Source: Polyodon spathula
Taxonomy: Eukaryota; Chordata; Actinopteri; Acipenseriformes; Polyodontidae
Assembly (NCBI RefSeq): GCF_017654505.1
Contig: NC_054559.1
Span: 5,061,281-5,125,280, forward strand
Direction: 5' to 3'
DNA: 64,000 bases
Below the pieces are notes generated by a model. The model ran no database searches, was not told where the DNA came from, and worked only from the letters and a program-made list of their open reading frames with translations. Shown in pieces: positions 10,621-22,509 of this stretch. How positions within the stretch are numbered: the first letter of the stretch is position 1; every line of letters starts with the position of its first letter. Both the position numbers and the translations under genes were made by a program.

Positions 10621-10988
10621 TTTTTTTACATTGACACTTGACCGTGCTCCAAGGGATATGTAATGCCTTTCAAATTTTTTATACCCCTCCCCTGATCTGT
10701 GTCTTTCCAAAAGTTTATCCTGGAGTTGTTTTGAAAGCTCCTTGGTCTTCGTGGTAGTATCTTTGCTTTGAATGCATTACCCAACTGTGGGACCTTACAA
10801 TGACAGGTGTATTCAATCTGAAATCATGTGAACCACTTTTATTGCACACAGATGGACTCCATTTAACTTATTGTGTGAATTCTGAAGGCAATTGGTTGCA
10901 CCTGAGCTTATTTAGGAGTGTCATAGCAAAGGGGGTGAATATTTATCTTATGAAAACTTTTCAGGTTTTTATTTTTAATTGATTGTTT

Positions 10989-11035
<47 letters not shown>

Positions 11036-11178
11036 CCATTTTTCACACATTGAAAGTGTTGAGTAGGTTGTGTAAATCAAAGGAAAAACAATCCCATTTA
11101 AATGCATCAAGAATTCAGGTTGTAATATGACAAACTGTGAAAATGTCCAAGGGGGGTGAATACTTCCTATAGGCACTA
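10621..11178 (-). mobile_element. Tc1/mariner fragment, 5' end with one TIR
   Basis: The right edge carries a Tc1-type terminal repeat (GAATACTTCCTATAGGCACT). On the minus strand the start of a Tc1 transposase can be read near 10690-10620 (ERHRSGEGYKK), followed by frameshifts. The rest of the transposase and the other TIR are missing. The A-rich UTR has expanded into a CA microsatellite (10992-11031). Confidence 0.75.
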
Positions 11179-11618
11179 TATATCTCCAGAATGTGACATT
11201 CTCAATAGCTTAAACTAATGACGTTAATACCAAGTTTCATGATAATTGGATAAGCCATTCTCCAGGTATATGCAGTGATCCAAATAAGCTGCATACCTGC
11301 CATTTTTATGCACCAAAAAATCTGAAATATGCACTAAATTTAAATTTAATATGTTAAACTATGCATAGCAATTTTGCTGCACAGCTTAGTAATAGACTGC
11401 AAAAACTTTAGGATACATAAAAGATGTTATGCAAATGTTATGAAAAATATTTGACAGACTGTACATAAGATATGCTACATAAATAATGCTGCTTTTGCGA
11501 TGCTCCGACAATATTGTGCAATCTATGAAATGTATAATTAAAGTTAAAAAAAATAATCAGTAATCTCCAATTTACACAAACATTTCATTACAACAGTGAA
11601 AGCTACTAAGTGCTTTTA

Positions 11619-13251
11619 CAGTGCCTATAGGAAGTCTACACCCCCTTGAACATTTTTCACATTTTGTTGTGTCAGTGCCTTAGTTTCATGCATTTAAATG
11701 AGGATTTTTTTTTTTCCACATCTACACACCATACTCTACACTGTTAAGGGGAAAAAAGTTTCTATTGAGAAAAAAATTGTATATTAAAAATACAAAACTG
11801 AAAGATCATAATTGTAAGATCATAATAATCTCCACCCCCTAAGTTAATACTTGGTGGCAGCACCTTTGGCAGCAATTACAGCTGTGACTCTGTTGGGATA
11901 GGTCTCTACCAATTTTTTGCACCTAGATTTGGCAATATTTCACCATTCTTCTTTACAAAACATTTCAAGCTCTGTCAATTTCCTTGGGGAGCATTGATGG
12001 ACAGCAATCTTCAAGTCATGCTACAAATTTTCAATTGGATTTAGAACTGGGCTCTGACTGGGCCACTCAAGGACATGTACCTTTTTGTTCCTTAGCCACT
12101 CCAGTGTATCTTTGGCTGTGAGCTTTGCAATGTTTTCATGCCGAAAGGTGAACTTCCGTCCCAGTTTCAGCTTCCTTGCAGAGGACAACTGGTTTTGCTC
12201 ATGGACTTCTCTGTACATTGCTCCATTCAATTTCCCTTCTATTGTGACAAGTGCCCCAGTCCCTGCCGATGAGAAACATCCCCATAACATGATGCTGCCA
12301 CCACCATGCTTCACAGTAAGGATTGTGTTCTTTGGGTGATGCGCTGTGTTGGGTTTGCACCAAACATAACGCTTTGCATTTAGGGCAAAAAGTTCCATTT
12401 TAGTTTTGTCAGTCCACAAAACTTTTTGCCACATGGCTATAGAATCTCCTGAGTGTTTTTTTTTTTTGCATACTTCAAACGGGATTCTTGAGTAATGGCT
12501 TCCTTCTTGCCAGCCTACCATACAGGCCAGATTTGTGGAGTGCTTGGGATATTGTTGTCACATGCACACTTTGACCAGTCTTGGCCATAAAAGCCTGTAG
12601 CTCTTGCAAAGTTACAATTGGCCTCTTGGTAGCCTCTCTGATCAGTTTCCTTCTTGCTCAGTCATCCAGTTTGGAGGGAGGGCCTGATCTAGGCACGGTC
12701 TTCGTGGTGCTTTACATCTTCCACTTCTTAATAATTGTCTTGACCATGCTCTAAGGGATATTCAAGGCCTTTGATATTTTTTTATACCCATCCCCTGATT
12801 TGTGCCTTTCAACTACTTTGTCCCACTGTTCTTTTGAAAACGCCTTGGTGCTCTGGTTGAATCTTTGCTTTGAAATGTATTATCCAGCAGAGGGAACCTA
12901 CAAGAACTGCTGAAATTATCCTGAAATCATGTTAATCACTACAATTTATTACAGGTGGAGGCCACTTAACTTGATGTGTGATTTTGAAGGCGATTGGTTA
13001 CACCTGAGCTAATTTAGGATTGCTATTACAAGGGGGTGGACACTTATCCAACCAAGCTATTTCAGTTTTTATTTTTAATTAATTTTCTAAAAATTTCTAT
13101 AATATTTTTTTTTTCACTTGGAAGTTGTGGGGTACGATGTGTAGATAAGTGAAAAGAAAAAAAAAACTATTTTAACGCATTTTAATTCCAGGTTATAAAG
13201 GAACAAAATATGAACATTTTGAAAGGGGGTGTAGACTTTCTATAGGCATTG
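11619..13251 (-). mobile_element. Full-length decayed Tc1/mariner transposon
   Basis: The two ends are inverted (CAGTGCCTATAGGAAGTCTA at 11619; the matching text ends TATAGGCATTG at 13251) and each is flanked by TA (11617-11618; 13252-13253), the Tc1 target duplication. The length of 1633 bp is normal for the group. The transposase is on the minus strand and broken. A related but distinct truncated copy lies at 20466-21500 in the other orientation. Confidence 0.92.
12021..12521 (-). pseudogene. Tc1 transposase, DDE core, broken
   Basis: Tc1 transposase cuts and pastes the element using a DD34E catalytic triad. The readable 166-residue stretch has VLWTDKTKMELF with the first Asp, the GGGSIMLWGCFSS block, and NPIENL with the catalytic Glu near the end. 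The second Asp, expected in a Q-D-N motif, reads RHENI with Glu, so the triad is lost. The paired helix-turn-helix region lies upstream (12840-12522) in other frames with stops. Confidence 0.88.
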
Positions 13252-13489
13252 TATATTAACTTTATTAATTTTAAATTTCACAAAGCTTACAATTAAAAAA
13301 ATCTTTAAGCACATGGTATGTGCAAACAGGTCAGGGTATATGTTAGGATCCCAAACCGAAATACGACCCCATCAGCTTGGGGTTAAAGTACATTTTTCGA
13401 TAGTTGAAATTGTGTTGTGTCCGGCTTAGGGCTGTCTTAAGCATGATCCCATCCAGGTGCAGAAAATTAACTTATTAATTATTAAATTA

Positions 13490-13660
13490 TTATTAGTTAT
13501 TAAAATTAACTTGTCAATTATAGTTATCAAATGTATTTTTGACAGAAATTCATGTTTTTAATAATCAGTTTTATTAAAAACATAATAGTGCTCACTAGAA
13601 CCAGATCCCCGATATTTGTATCTGGTTCATCAGTTCCAAAATACAGGTTTTTAACAAGTG
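13490..13660 (+). repeat. Dispersed repeat shared with 40465-40690
   Basis: Both places contain TCAATTATAGTTATCAAATG, a GTTTTTAATAATC block and GATATTTGTATCTGGTTC-type text. The family is unknown and no coding is seen. Confidence 0.55.
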
Positions 13661-13763
13661 TAGATTGAAATGTCATTTGAATTGCTTTGTCATAGTTACT
13701 GCTGTATGGTGTTTGTAATCATTCTGAGTGGTTCTGGGTTCTGTTGCTCCTGTATTGAGATAT

Positions 13764-14101
13764 TGTAAATGTAAGTGTATGTGTCTCTAATTACTGTGTA
13801 TGTAACTAATAGTTACTTAGTAAATACATGTGGACTTACACATAATTGCAATGTACTTAATATGTAAATATGTAATCTATGTAAATCTTTTTGCACAATG
13901 TATGTAAGTGCATAGTTGTATCAGAAAAGAGTTTTGGATAGGGTTAGAGATAAGGTTAGGGTTAGGATTATACTGTGCCAACATTGTACACATTAAGTAC
14001 ATTGTAACCATGCATAACAAACTATTATGTGTAAGTACTCATGTATTTACCAAGTAACTACAAAGTAAATACACAGTAATTAAATACACTTAATGTAAAG
14101 A
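13764..14101. mobile_element. Palindromic MITE with telomere-like centre
   Basis: The halves are inverted: TGTAAGTGTATGTGTCTC, TAATTACTGTGTATG and TAGTTACTTAGTAAATACAT on the left answer ATGTATTTACCAAGTAACTA, ACACAGTAATTA and TACACTTA on the right. The middle (about 13938-13970) contains GGTTAGGGTTAGG, the vertebrate telomere motif. There is no coding capacity. I see no clear target duplication. Confidence 0.65.
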
Positions 14102-15190
14102 CTTAACATTTTGCCTTTCCCTGGCTTTAAGCTTGTCTAGAGAATAATAAGTACCAACACCGACAGCCTTTCTCATTTCATTCAAATCATTTGACAATGT
14201 GACCTTTCACCTTTGCCAGCTCCACTCACAGTTGTATAGAGAGAGTAGGTTAGGCAGACAGAGTTGAAACTCATTTTAAAACTGAGCGATTTCCATTGCC
14301 ACCACTGCAATCTTTGTACCCTATCTGTATGGGTTGTTACAGTGGCATAAACAATAATGTGATGACATAACAGATTCTGGCTAAAGGACTCTATGCACCT
14401 GGAAACATGTTTTGTGATTGGATGCACTCACGAGATGATCAGAGCAACATTTTGTCTTTGATCTGTGGAGTAGGTGGCTTTGTCCTCCTTTTGAGTAGCA
14501 AAACCAGAGGCCAAATGAATACTAATCAGCCATATACAAATAAACAGAATAATTGACCATGACTCAGGTATTGAACTATCCTCGACACAACGGAATGGAA
14601 GAAGTACACTAATTGTGTAGGTGCTCACAATCACAGTCTGTGTTCAGCCTCGGTCTACTTTTCACACAAAAGAAGAAAACATTTTTAATCCTGTATGCAT
14701 AAATAATGGAGTGAAAATGGATTTTTCAAGTTAATCTGCTAGTGACCTACTCCCTGCCATTTAGATTCAAGCCTCTTTGAGATGGGTGAAGCTTTTGAAA
14801 CAGGATTCATTGGAACAGGTGAGTCATTTAATAGCAGCAGTTTAAGGGTAAGATGGCTTTTTTTCCAGCGGATCAGAACAATTCCGACAAATTCGAGCAC
14901 AGCATCTCTTTCTTGTTAGACAATTAGGAAATGTAAAACAAAAAAAGTGAATGTACTTGTCAGGGGCCCGCGGGCGCAAGCTCATGCATGCTATTTTTTA
15001 GATTGGGGGTGAGCCTAATGTACATTGATGCATGGGGGGGAAAAGCATACGTGTGCTGCATTGAAAAAGAAACGACAGGATTATTATAAATTAAGCCGTG
15101 TTACCTGTATGTGACTTATTGAAATATACAGTAGATAAATATTGATTAGTATTTAACTATGTTTATGGATATATCTTTAATACAGATATA
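14102..15190. other. No gene or clear repeat recognised
   Basis: AT-rich sequence with no long reading frame, no TIR pair and no block I could match elsewhere in the window. Confidence 0.6.
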
Positions 15191-15208
15191 TTGTTTTTAA
15201 AATGCAAC

Positions 15209-15630
15209 ACTGTAATGGTCTAATAGTTAGTTTATCTGTGGTAATGGTATAATCTAAATGGGAGGAACCTTGGGCAGGTATAAAAAGGCAGATCTGTCTC
15301 TTTGTAGGGAGTAGGGAGTTGACAGCCACGAGAGGAGGATGTCCTGGGCTGTGGCTGTAGTGAGCCAGTGTTATTTAAAAAAGCAAAACCCTCTTTGAAA
15401 ACTGACCTGGAAGTTGATTGTCCAGTTTGTGGTTTTTTTAATATTATTATGTTTTTTTGTTTGTTTTGTTTTCTTCGATAGTTTCATAAGTGTTGCATTG
15501 GCTTCCTGTGTTCCTGGTGACTGGAGAAATAAAAGATTGCAATGTTGTGGAATTCCTGCTGCTGATTTGCCTGCTGTTTTCTGCACTTTTACACCCGCCA
15601 CCACTCTTTCCTTAGCCTGCACAATCACAA
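15209..15630 (+). repeat. LTR-like segment
   Basis: It has the layout of a plus-strand LTR: a TG start (TGTAATGGTC), a TATA box (GGTATAAAAAGG near 15280), a transcript start region, an AATAAAAG signal near 15527, and a CA-ending stretch. No partner LTR or clean target duplication was found. Confidence 0.4.
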
Positions 15631-15781
15631 TACTACAGCTATACTTTATAAAATTGCATGCTAAATGTGTAGACATTGACCTCTTACCTAATATGATGGC
15701 CATATTGTGGCCAAGTGACTTTTAGGTTGACATTTGAGATTTTGTCTTCACATTTTATATAACATTCCTGTTTAGGGAACC

Positions 15782-15805
15782 CACCACACACGCACACGCA
15801 CACGC

Positions 15806-15840
<35 letters not shown>
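15782..15840. repeat. (CA)n microsatellite, impure
   Basis: CA and CGCA units, ending in ATATA. Confidence 0.95.
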
Positions 15841-15842
<2 letters not shown>

Positions 15843-15989
15843 ATGAAAAAACATGCAGCATGAAAAATATTATCCAAATCAATAATATAGACTATCTTGT
15901 TTCATGTTACAACTTAACTGTCGATAATGTGGTCTGAATAATCACTTACTGATGTATTGGTCACAGTTTTTTTTTTCTTAGAAACTTTC

Positions 15990-16290
15990 TTTGGGACCCT
16001 GTGGACAAGTGGATAAGTGAGTGCAGGTGAAGGCAATGCTGTAGGGTAGAATGAACAGACAGACAGTTGCCCATCTCTGTACCTTCTCAAGTGCAATGAT
16101 TTTTGTATTGCGGTGACCAGAACTGCACACCGTATTCTAGTTGGGGGCTAACTAGGGCATTGTATAATCTTAGCATAACCTCTCTAGACTTGTACTTCAT
16201 GATTTTTGCAATATTCTATTTGCCTTTTTCTTCTCACCCCATTGCCAATATACTTTTAATAATGACTCCACTATGTAACGGTAGGTAGCT
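15990..16290 (-). pseudogene. CR1-like LINE ORF2 C-terminal fragment plus LTR scrap
   Basis: The minus strand from about 16210 to 16090 reads MLRLYNALVSPQLEYGVQFW followed by SPQYKN, the conserved block near the C-terminus of CR1-type LINE ORF2. At 16010-16062 a short piece (GGTGAAGGCAATGCTG, AGAATGAACAGACAGAC) matches the LTR at 3900-3950. Both are scraps with no full domain. Confidence 0.65.
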
Positions 16291-16497
16291 GGCTAATTAT
16301 GTTTGGGTGCCAGGTAAGTATATTAACCTTACCATAGGAAAAATAAAATAACTGTCTAGATACAAATCGTTACCAGGAATCAGTAGCAAAACTTTATTAC
16401 CCACTAAACCAAGCACATATAGAATAAAATTAAGAATATTATAGAGGTGCAGATCTGAAAAGCCAATATTAGCACTTACAAGACAACTGTTTGAGAA

Positions 16498-16498
16498 T

Positions 16499-16529
<31 letters not shown>
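16498..16529. repeat. Poly-T tract
   Basis: About 28 consecutive T, possibly the A-tail of a minus-strand retroposed piece; no body is recognised next to it. Confidence 0.8.
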
Positions 16530-16934
16530 TCACACTCACACACAATATACTAATTAACAATTAATTATATTAACATTTCATAAATTATGCTATATTATTT
16601 TGTGTCTCTGAAAAACAAATGTCTTGAACCCCTAATGATGAGTATTAACTATGCAATAAGCAACTATAAAACAACAATAAATACAGCACTTCCAAAAACA
16701 ATATAGCAAACCCACAATCATACAATGCATTGCAGTTCTGGACAGATACAGTTATTAATCACTTTACACATCAAATGATTTATTTTGACCAACCATAAAG
16801 TAGGTGCCAAAGCACTTTTCAGCACAACCACATACAAAATACAGAAAATGAGCAGTCAATTAATAAATGTTTCCATATTTTAATAAAATAATATCTTCAT
16901 TAGCAGCAAAGGGTAGCATATATCTGTTTTCCGT

Positions 16935-17120
16935 AAGCAGCAGTGATTGGTAAATGTGTGCATTCCAACAGCAGTAAGGATTCGCAAATGTCTATTCTTC
17001 ATAAGCAAGCCAAAGATTTGGTAAAGCATATATTCCAATAGTAGCAAGGATTCGCAAATGCATATACTTCATAAGCAGCAATAATTAGTAAATGCACATT
17101 TCCATTTTATCATAGCAGCA
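16935..17120 (+). repeat. Diverged tandem repeat, unit about 75-90 bp
   Basis: The text AGCAAGGATTCGCAAATG, CTTCATAAGCA and TTCCAA recurs two to three times in the same order, with spacing that drifts. Confidence 0.55.
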
Positions 17121-17171
17121 AGGAGTAACCCAGACATATTTGGTTCAAATAGCAGAAATAATTAATAAAGC

Positions 17172-17878
17172 CGTAACAGGGAGAGATCTGTGCTGACTCT
17201 GCTGGCGTGTTTATGGGCTGCAGGAAGAGGGCGGCAGTCGTCCAACAACCGCTTGTGAGTCATGACAGTGACACGGGGAGGTGGGAAAGTGGGTGTGTAG
17301 ACTTTCCCCCTCTCTGAATGGCTGAGAGGCGCGTCTTGGGAGATTGTTAGCCCTATAAATTAACGCTCCGTTGTTTCCTCAGGTCTGCCCACTTAGACGC
17401 AACGAGAGTGCGGGAGCACTGATCCAGGACCGGGAATCAGGCGAAACAAAGAGTTTCATAGCGAGACAGAGAGAGCGGGGAACCCTTGGGCAGACCGGCG
17501 TATTGTGACAGAACAGGCTAGTTAGCCTACAGAGTAGGACGGTGATCCGGGTCGTGAGGGTAGCGACGACCGGGATAACGCTGCCGAGTGCAGCACCTTT
17601 TATTTGTAGTTTTATTACTGTTTTATTTTCCATTGTTCTTTTCACCTTCTGTTTTCATTATTATTTCTTTGAGCACCTGCGAGTGCACTTGCTGTTCACG
17701 TACCAGCTGTGGTATTTCCGTGGTGCTGTCTATCATCGTTGATAGGCAGCCCACGGTCAACAGTGCCCTCTGCCGGAAAAAGCAAGAGCTGTTCGCAAAT
17801 AAAACTGGGCACCTGTGTGGTGTTTTCAAGTACACTTGTCTGTCTCCTAGTCAGTGAATTACCCACACCCCTTCCACA
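17172..17878 (+). mobile_element. Solo LTR, family S, copy 1 (TSD AAAGC)
   Basis: The LTR runs from CGTAACAGGG (first base mutated from T) to CTTCCACA. Perfect AAAGC duplications lie at 17167-17171 and 17879-17883. It contains a TATA-like CCTATAAATTA (about 17350) and AATAAAACTGG (about 17799). A second copy starts 139 bp downstream. This copy keeps about 80 bases, including the TATA-like box, that the second copy lacks. Confidence 0.88.
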
Positions 17879-17914
17879 AAAGCCATGTGTTGTTATTTCA
17901 AGCAAAAGTCTTGC

Positions 17915-20225
17915 AGCATGTCAGTGCTAAAGGGTAGTATACTAATACATTTTAATGCTGAAAAAAAACAATATTCTCCTTGTTATAGAGGTGTTATGAA
18001 CGTAGGCCAATGTAGGTGTAGCAGGGGGAGATCTGTGCTGACTCTGCTGGCGTGTTCACAGGGCTGCAGGAAGAGGGCGGCAGTCATCCAACAACCGCCT
18101 GTGAGTCATGGCAGTGACACAGGGAGGTGGGAAAGTGGGTGTGTGGACTTTCCCCCTCTCTGAATGGCTGAAAGTGCGGAAGCTCTGATTCAGGACCGGG
18201 AATCAGCCGGGAGAAAAAGAAAGAGTCTCACAGCGAGACAGTGAGAGCGGGGAACCCTTGGGCAGACCCTGGCATATTGTAAAAGAGCAGGCTAGTTAGC
18301 CGGCAGTGTAGGAGGGTGATCCGGGTCGCAAGGGTGGCGGCGACTGGAATATAGCTGTCAAGTGCAGCACCTTTTTTCTTTGTAGTTTTGTTACTGTTTT
18401 ATTTTCCCTGTTTCTTTGTGCCTTCTGTTTTGAATTATTGTTTCAAAGCACCTGCAAGGGCGCCGGTATTGTGTACTATTGATTGGTATTCCCGTGACTC
18501 TGTTTACCATCGTTGGTAAGTGAACCACGGACCCACAGCGCCATCTGCAGACGAAAAGTAAAAGAGCACCCTGAAATAAAACTGGGCACCTGTGTGGTGT
18601 TGCCAAATCCACCTGTCTGTCTCCTGTGTCAGTGAATTACCCACCACCCTTCCACAGTAGGGAATTTGTAAAGCATTCGATCTCACAAAAGGCCATATCC
18701 ATGTCCTTTGCCTATCTTGTCCATGGTTTGACTTCAATGAGTGCATAATTTGCATGCACCCATTTTCCAGTAGCACCCACAGCAAGAAGAGACACGCACA
18801 CACACACATACACACACACACACACACACAGTTCATTCATTCCTTGAGTTGACGTTTCCGGCCCGCTCCTTTACAGCACTGAGAAGAACTGAGCACGGTT
18901 TTATTTTTCTTAAATATATGTTCAGCCATGGACTTTGGACAAAAGATTTGTAAAAAAAGGTGACGAGTACAGATGCAGTCACTTTACAGTATTTTCAACC
19001 ATGCCTGTGAATGGTAACCAGTCATTTTCCAGTTTCAAACCACAATTAGGCACTTTTTTGCAGACCTGAGAATTGCATTTTTTTTATTTATTTTTTTTTT
19101 TTTTTTTTAAAGCTTTTATTTTTCTTTTATATTCAATGTAATTGATGTGGCACTTTATTAGTTATGATTGTTATATATGATTGATGTATCTAATATAGAT
19201 ACTAATGAGAGCGAAACAAATACAAAAGAAAAACAAGGGAACTGCAGATCTTTTCAAGAAAGCTGGGATACATTATATAAATGGATTTTATATTTTTAAA
19301 AGCTGCAATGACAGTTCTGCTTGTGAAGCATCCACACCATAATTTGACAGAACAGGTGATTTAACCTTATTTTCCCATTGGTGCTTGAGCCCCCGGAGCA
19401 CTCACGGAATCATCACCTATGCATGTATTATCAGTGATAAAGTTTTTAAAACAAACTGATTATTGCTCACCAATACTAAATTGGTACAAGAAAAGTGTGT
19501 TTTTAAAAAAGTTATTTTAGTTAAAATATGCTAAAGATAATGTAAACAACACCAATCTACAGACAGCGAGTCCCAAGCTTTAAATGTGTTACTGCTTATA
19601 AATAAGAACTAAACTTTATTATGAATGTTGTGTTATTATGTTTTAAGCAATATGCTATGATAGTGTTCATTATAGTAATTGTTTGTTTAAATGTGACCTG
19701 TTGTTTGACTGCGTTAGCTCAAACGGCCCACTTTGTTAATTACATCTTCAGTCAGGGTCAGAACCAAGTAGAAATCTCCATATGTTTGTAAAATGACTAC
19801 ACACTTACCTCTAAAGATGCAGTGCATTTCAGTAAATTAAAATGATAAACTTTGCATCTCGCACAGAGGGAGAACACAAACATAAAACACCATTAAGTGA
19901 GGTTGACATTGCAAGGGAGATGAAGGGAGGTTTCACAGTTCCGATCGTGTTTTGTAAGCATTATTTGTGAATGCTTATTCACCATTGCTACACTCCGTTA
20001 GAAAATTGACTTGTTGCTTTTAAAAAAAATATTCATCATTTAATCATAAAATCACAATTTACAGAATTAAGTATGCTACAATACCTCTTGGGCACTGCCA
20101 ACAGGGCCACATGACAGCGATACTGCAAGTCAATTGGCTCAGTGGATATGTCGGATTTTGCTAAATTAGAAGCCTGGCGTATAGCGCGTTATGGAAAGAA
20201 ACAATAATTTGAGTTTAATGTGGTG
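17915..20225 (-). repeat. Inverted duplication, copy B
   Basis: Reverse-complement partner of 7640-9395, interrupted by the solo LTR at 18017-18656. The order of shared blocks is kept across the whole length. A CA microsatellite (18791-18830) sits where copy A has TG repeats. No function or transposon ends are recognised. Confidence 0.75.
18017..18656 (+). mobile_element. Solo LTR, family S, copy 2 (TSD GTAGG)
   Basis: The LTR runs TGTAGCAGGG to CTTCCACA with perfect GTAGG duplications at 18012-18016 and 18657-18661. It sits inside inverted-duplication copy B: the sequence on each side rejoins to match copy A (9300-9340) without the LTR. It is similar to copy 1 along its length but lacks the promoter-side block. 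Confidence 0.92.
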
Positions 20226-20348
20226 TATATCGTGTTTTGAGGACAAAGTACATTGAACATCAGAAAGTAGGCACTGTGAGATGAATGATCCTTCTTTTAG
20301 CTCAGTTTTGGTGTGAATGGCGTATATCGCATTTGCGTATAAACTCTT

Positions 20349-20462
<114 letters not shown>

Positions 20463-20465
20463 ATA

Positions 20466-21500
20466 TACTGCCTATAGAAAGTCTACACCCCCTTTCAAAA
20501 GTTTCACCTTTTGTTGCTTAATAGCCTGGAATTAAAATGCATTTAAATTGTTTTTTTTTTTCATTTATCTACACATCCTACCCCACAACTTCCAAATGAA
20601 AAAAATATTCTAGCAATTTGTTGAAAAGGAATTAAAAATAGAAACTGAAATAGCTTGGGTGGATCATTGTCCACCCCCCTTGTAATAGCAATCCTAAATT
20701 AGCTTAGGTGTAACCAATTGCCTTCAAAATCACACACCAAGTTAAGTGGCCTCCACCTGTATTGAATTGTAGTCACATGATTTCAGGATAATTTGAGCAG
20801 TTCCTGTAAGCTCCCTCTGCTGTATAATGCATTTCAAAGCAAAGACTCAACAATGAGCACCAAGGCGCTTTCAAAAGAACTCTGGGACAAAGTTGTTGAA
20901 AGGCACAAATCAGGGGATGGGTATAAAAAATATCAAAGGCCTTGAATATCCCTTGGAGCACGGCCAAGATGATTATTAAGAAGTGGAAGGTGTATGGCAT
21001 AAGAGAGGCTACCAAGAGGCCAATGGCAACTTTGCAAGAGCTACAGACTTTTATCCAAGACTGGTCAAAGTGTGCATGTGACAACAATATCCCAAGCAAT
21101 CCACAAATCTGGCCTGAAAATGAATGGAGCAAAATACAGAGAAGTCCTTGAGGAAAATTTGCTGCCCTCTGCAAGAAAGCTGAAACCTTTCAGCATGACA
21201 ACGACCCAAAGCACACAGCCAAAGTTACACTGGAGTGGCTAAGGAACAAAAAGGTAAATGTCCTTAAGTGGTCCAGTCAGAGCCCCGACCTAAATCCATT
21301 TGAAAATCTGTGGCATAATTTGAAGATTGCTGTCCATCAATGCTCCCCAAGGAACTTGACAGAGCTTGAACAGCTTTGTAAAGAAGAATGGTCAAATATT
21401 ACCAAATCTAGGTGTGCAAAGTTGGTAGAGACCTATCCCAACAGACTCACAGCTATAATTGCTGCCAAAGGTGCACCACAAGTATTAACTCAGGGGGTTA
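20466..21500 (+). mobile_element. Truncated Tc1/mariner with broken transposase
   Basis: The left TIR (ACTGCCTATAGAAAGTCTAC) is present and preceded by TA. The transposase starts near 20852 (MSTKALSKELWDKVVERHK), then loses frame. The segment that should hold the first catalytic Asp is deleted near 21120. The later part reads FQHDNDPKHTAKVTLEWLRN with the second Asp (about 21200) and NPFENLWHNLKIAVHQ with the catalytic Glu (about 21300). It ends near 21500 without the right TIR, where a short tandem array begins. Confidence 0.9.
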
Positions 21501-21725
21501 ATTCATTAAACGTTAAATTTAAGCAAGTATCAAATATTGAATATTAGCATCAAATAATAAATATTAGCATTAAATATTAAATTCATGTATCAAATGTTAA
21601 ATTTTAACATTAAATGTTAAATGTTAACATAAAATAATAAATTCAAGATTGAATGTTAAATGCAAGTACTGAATGTTAAATACTACCGTTGAATGTTAAA
21701 AACTAGCATCAGACATTAAATATGA
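21501..21725 (+). repeat. AT-rich tandem array, about 20-25 bp units
   Basis: Variants of TGAATGTTAAAT, ATTAGCATTAAATATTAAAT and AAGTATCAAATATTGAATA follow one another with shifting units, starting exactly where the Tc1 copy stops. Confidence 0.65.
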
Positions 21726-22406
21726 GCTTTATACATTCAATGTGCCTTTTATCCATTCGGTGTGCACTTTGTCATTCGATGTGCTTTCCATGCATGCACT
21801 TTCAAACTGTCAATCAATCTCATCCACCCTGCCCATTCCCACCCCTTCCTCATCGGGGAGATCGGTCTTCCTCCCCTTGTTACCTGTTAACCTGTTCAGC
21901 CAATTAATTTTCAAACTGAAATATGGTAGCTGTCTTGTGCCGTATATAGAAATTAAAAAGGCTTTGTTGTTTTACCTGTTTTGTAAGTAAAAAGTTACAT
22001 ATTAAATAACGTTATTAAGCCTTATGTCTTTTTTACAAAGGTTTTTTATTTTATTATGTTCACATGACTGAAGCTGCTAGGTCCAAAGTCGCGACACAGC
22101 TACAGAACTACGCTTGACAAAAAAAAAAATTCTGGTTGGAAATATGCTAGAAATTAATTGCAGTAATGATACTGTTTTGTACATTTTAGAGTGGCTAAAA
22201 AAGTATTTTGATTAATTCAGAGGCAAGCAGAATTTATGCGAACGGCTAGTTGGTGGAAGTTTTATCTGAAGTCATTTCTGAGTTACATCATGAGTTAACA
22301 GGTGTTATTTGGTATCCCCTATGCATTTCAGGCAGTGGGGCTCCTAGACATGTCTACCTGTGCCCCATTATCACACACAAATGATTTGATTGATAATGTT
22401 GGGTGT

Positions 22407-22504
22407 ATATATAGTGAGAAACATAGGGGAGGCCAAATAGTACAGCCACAGACTAAAATATTGTCAGCTGTCTAATTTGGTATCCCCTGTGTTTCTCACT
22501 ATAA
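22407..22504. repeat. Short hairpin-forming inverted repeat
   Basis: The left arm (22407-22437) and right arm (22475-22504) pair over about 30 bases with few mismatches: TATAGTGAGAAACATAGGGG against CCCCTGTGTTTCTCACTATA. The loop is about 37 bases. Confidence 0.75.
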
Positions 22505-22509
22505 ATTCC

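Noticed and set aside
17172..18656. One short LTR retroelement with two LTRs
   Set aside because: The two LTRs have different target duplications, and the spacer matches inverted-duplication copy A, not an internal region.
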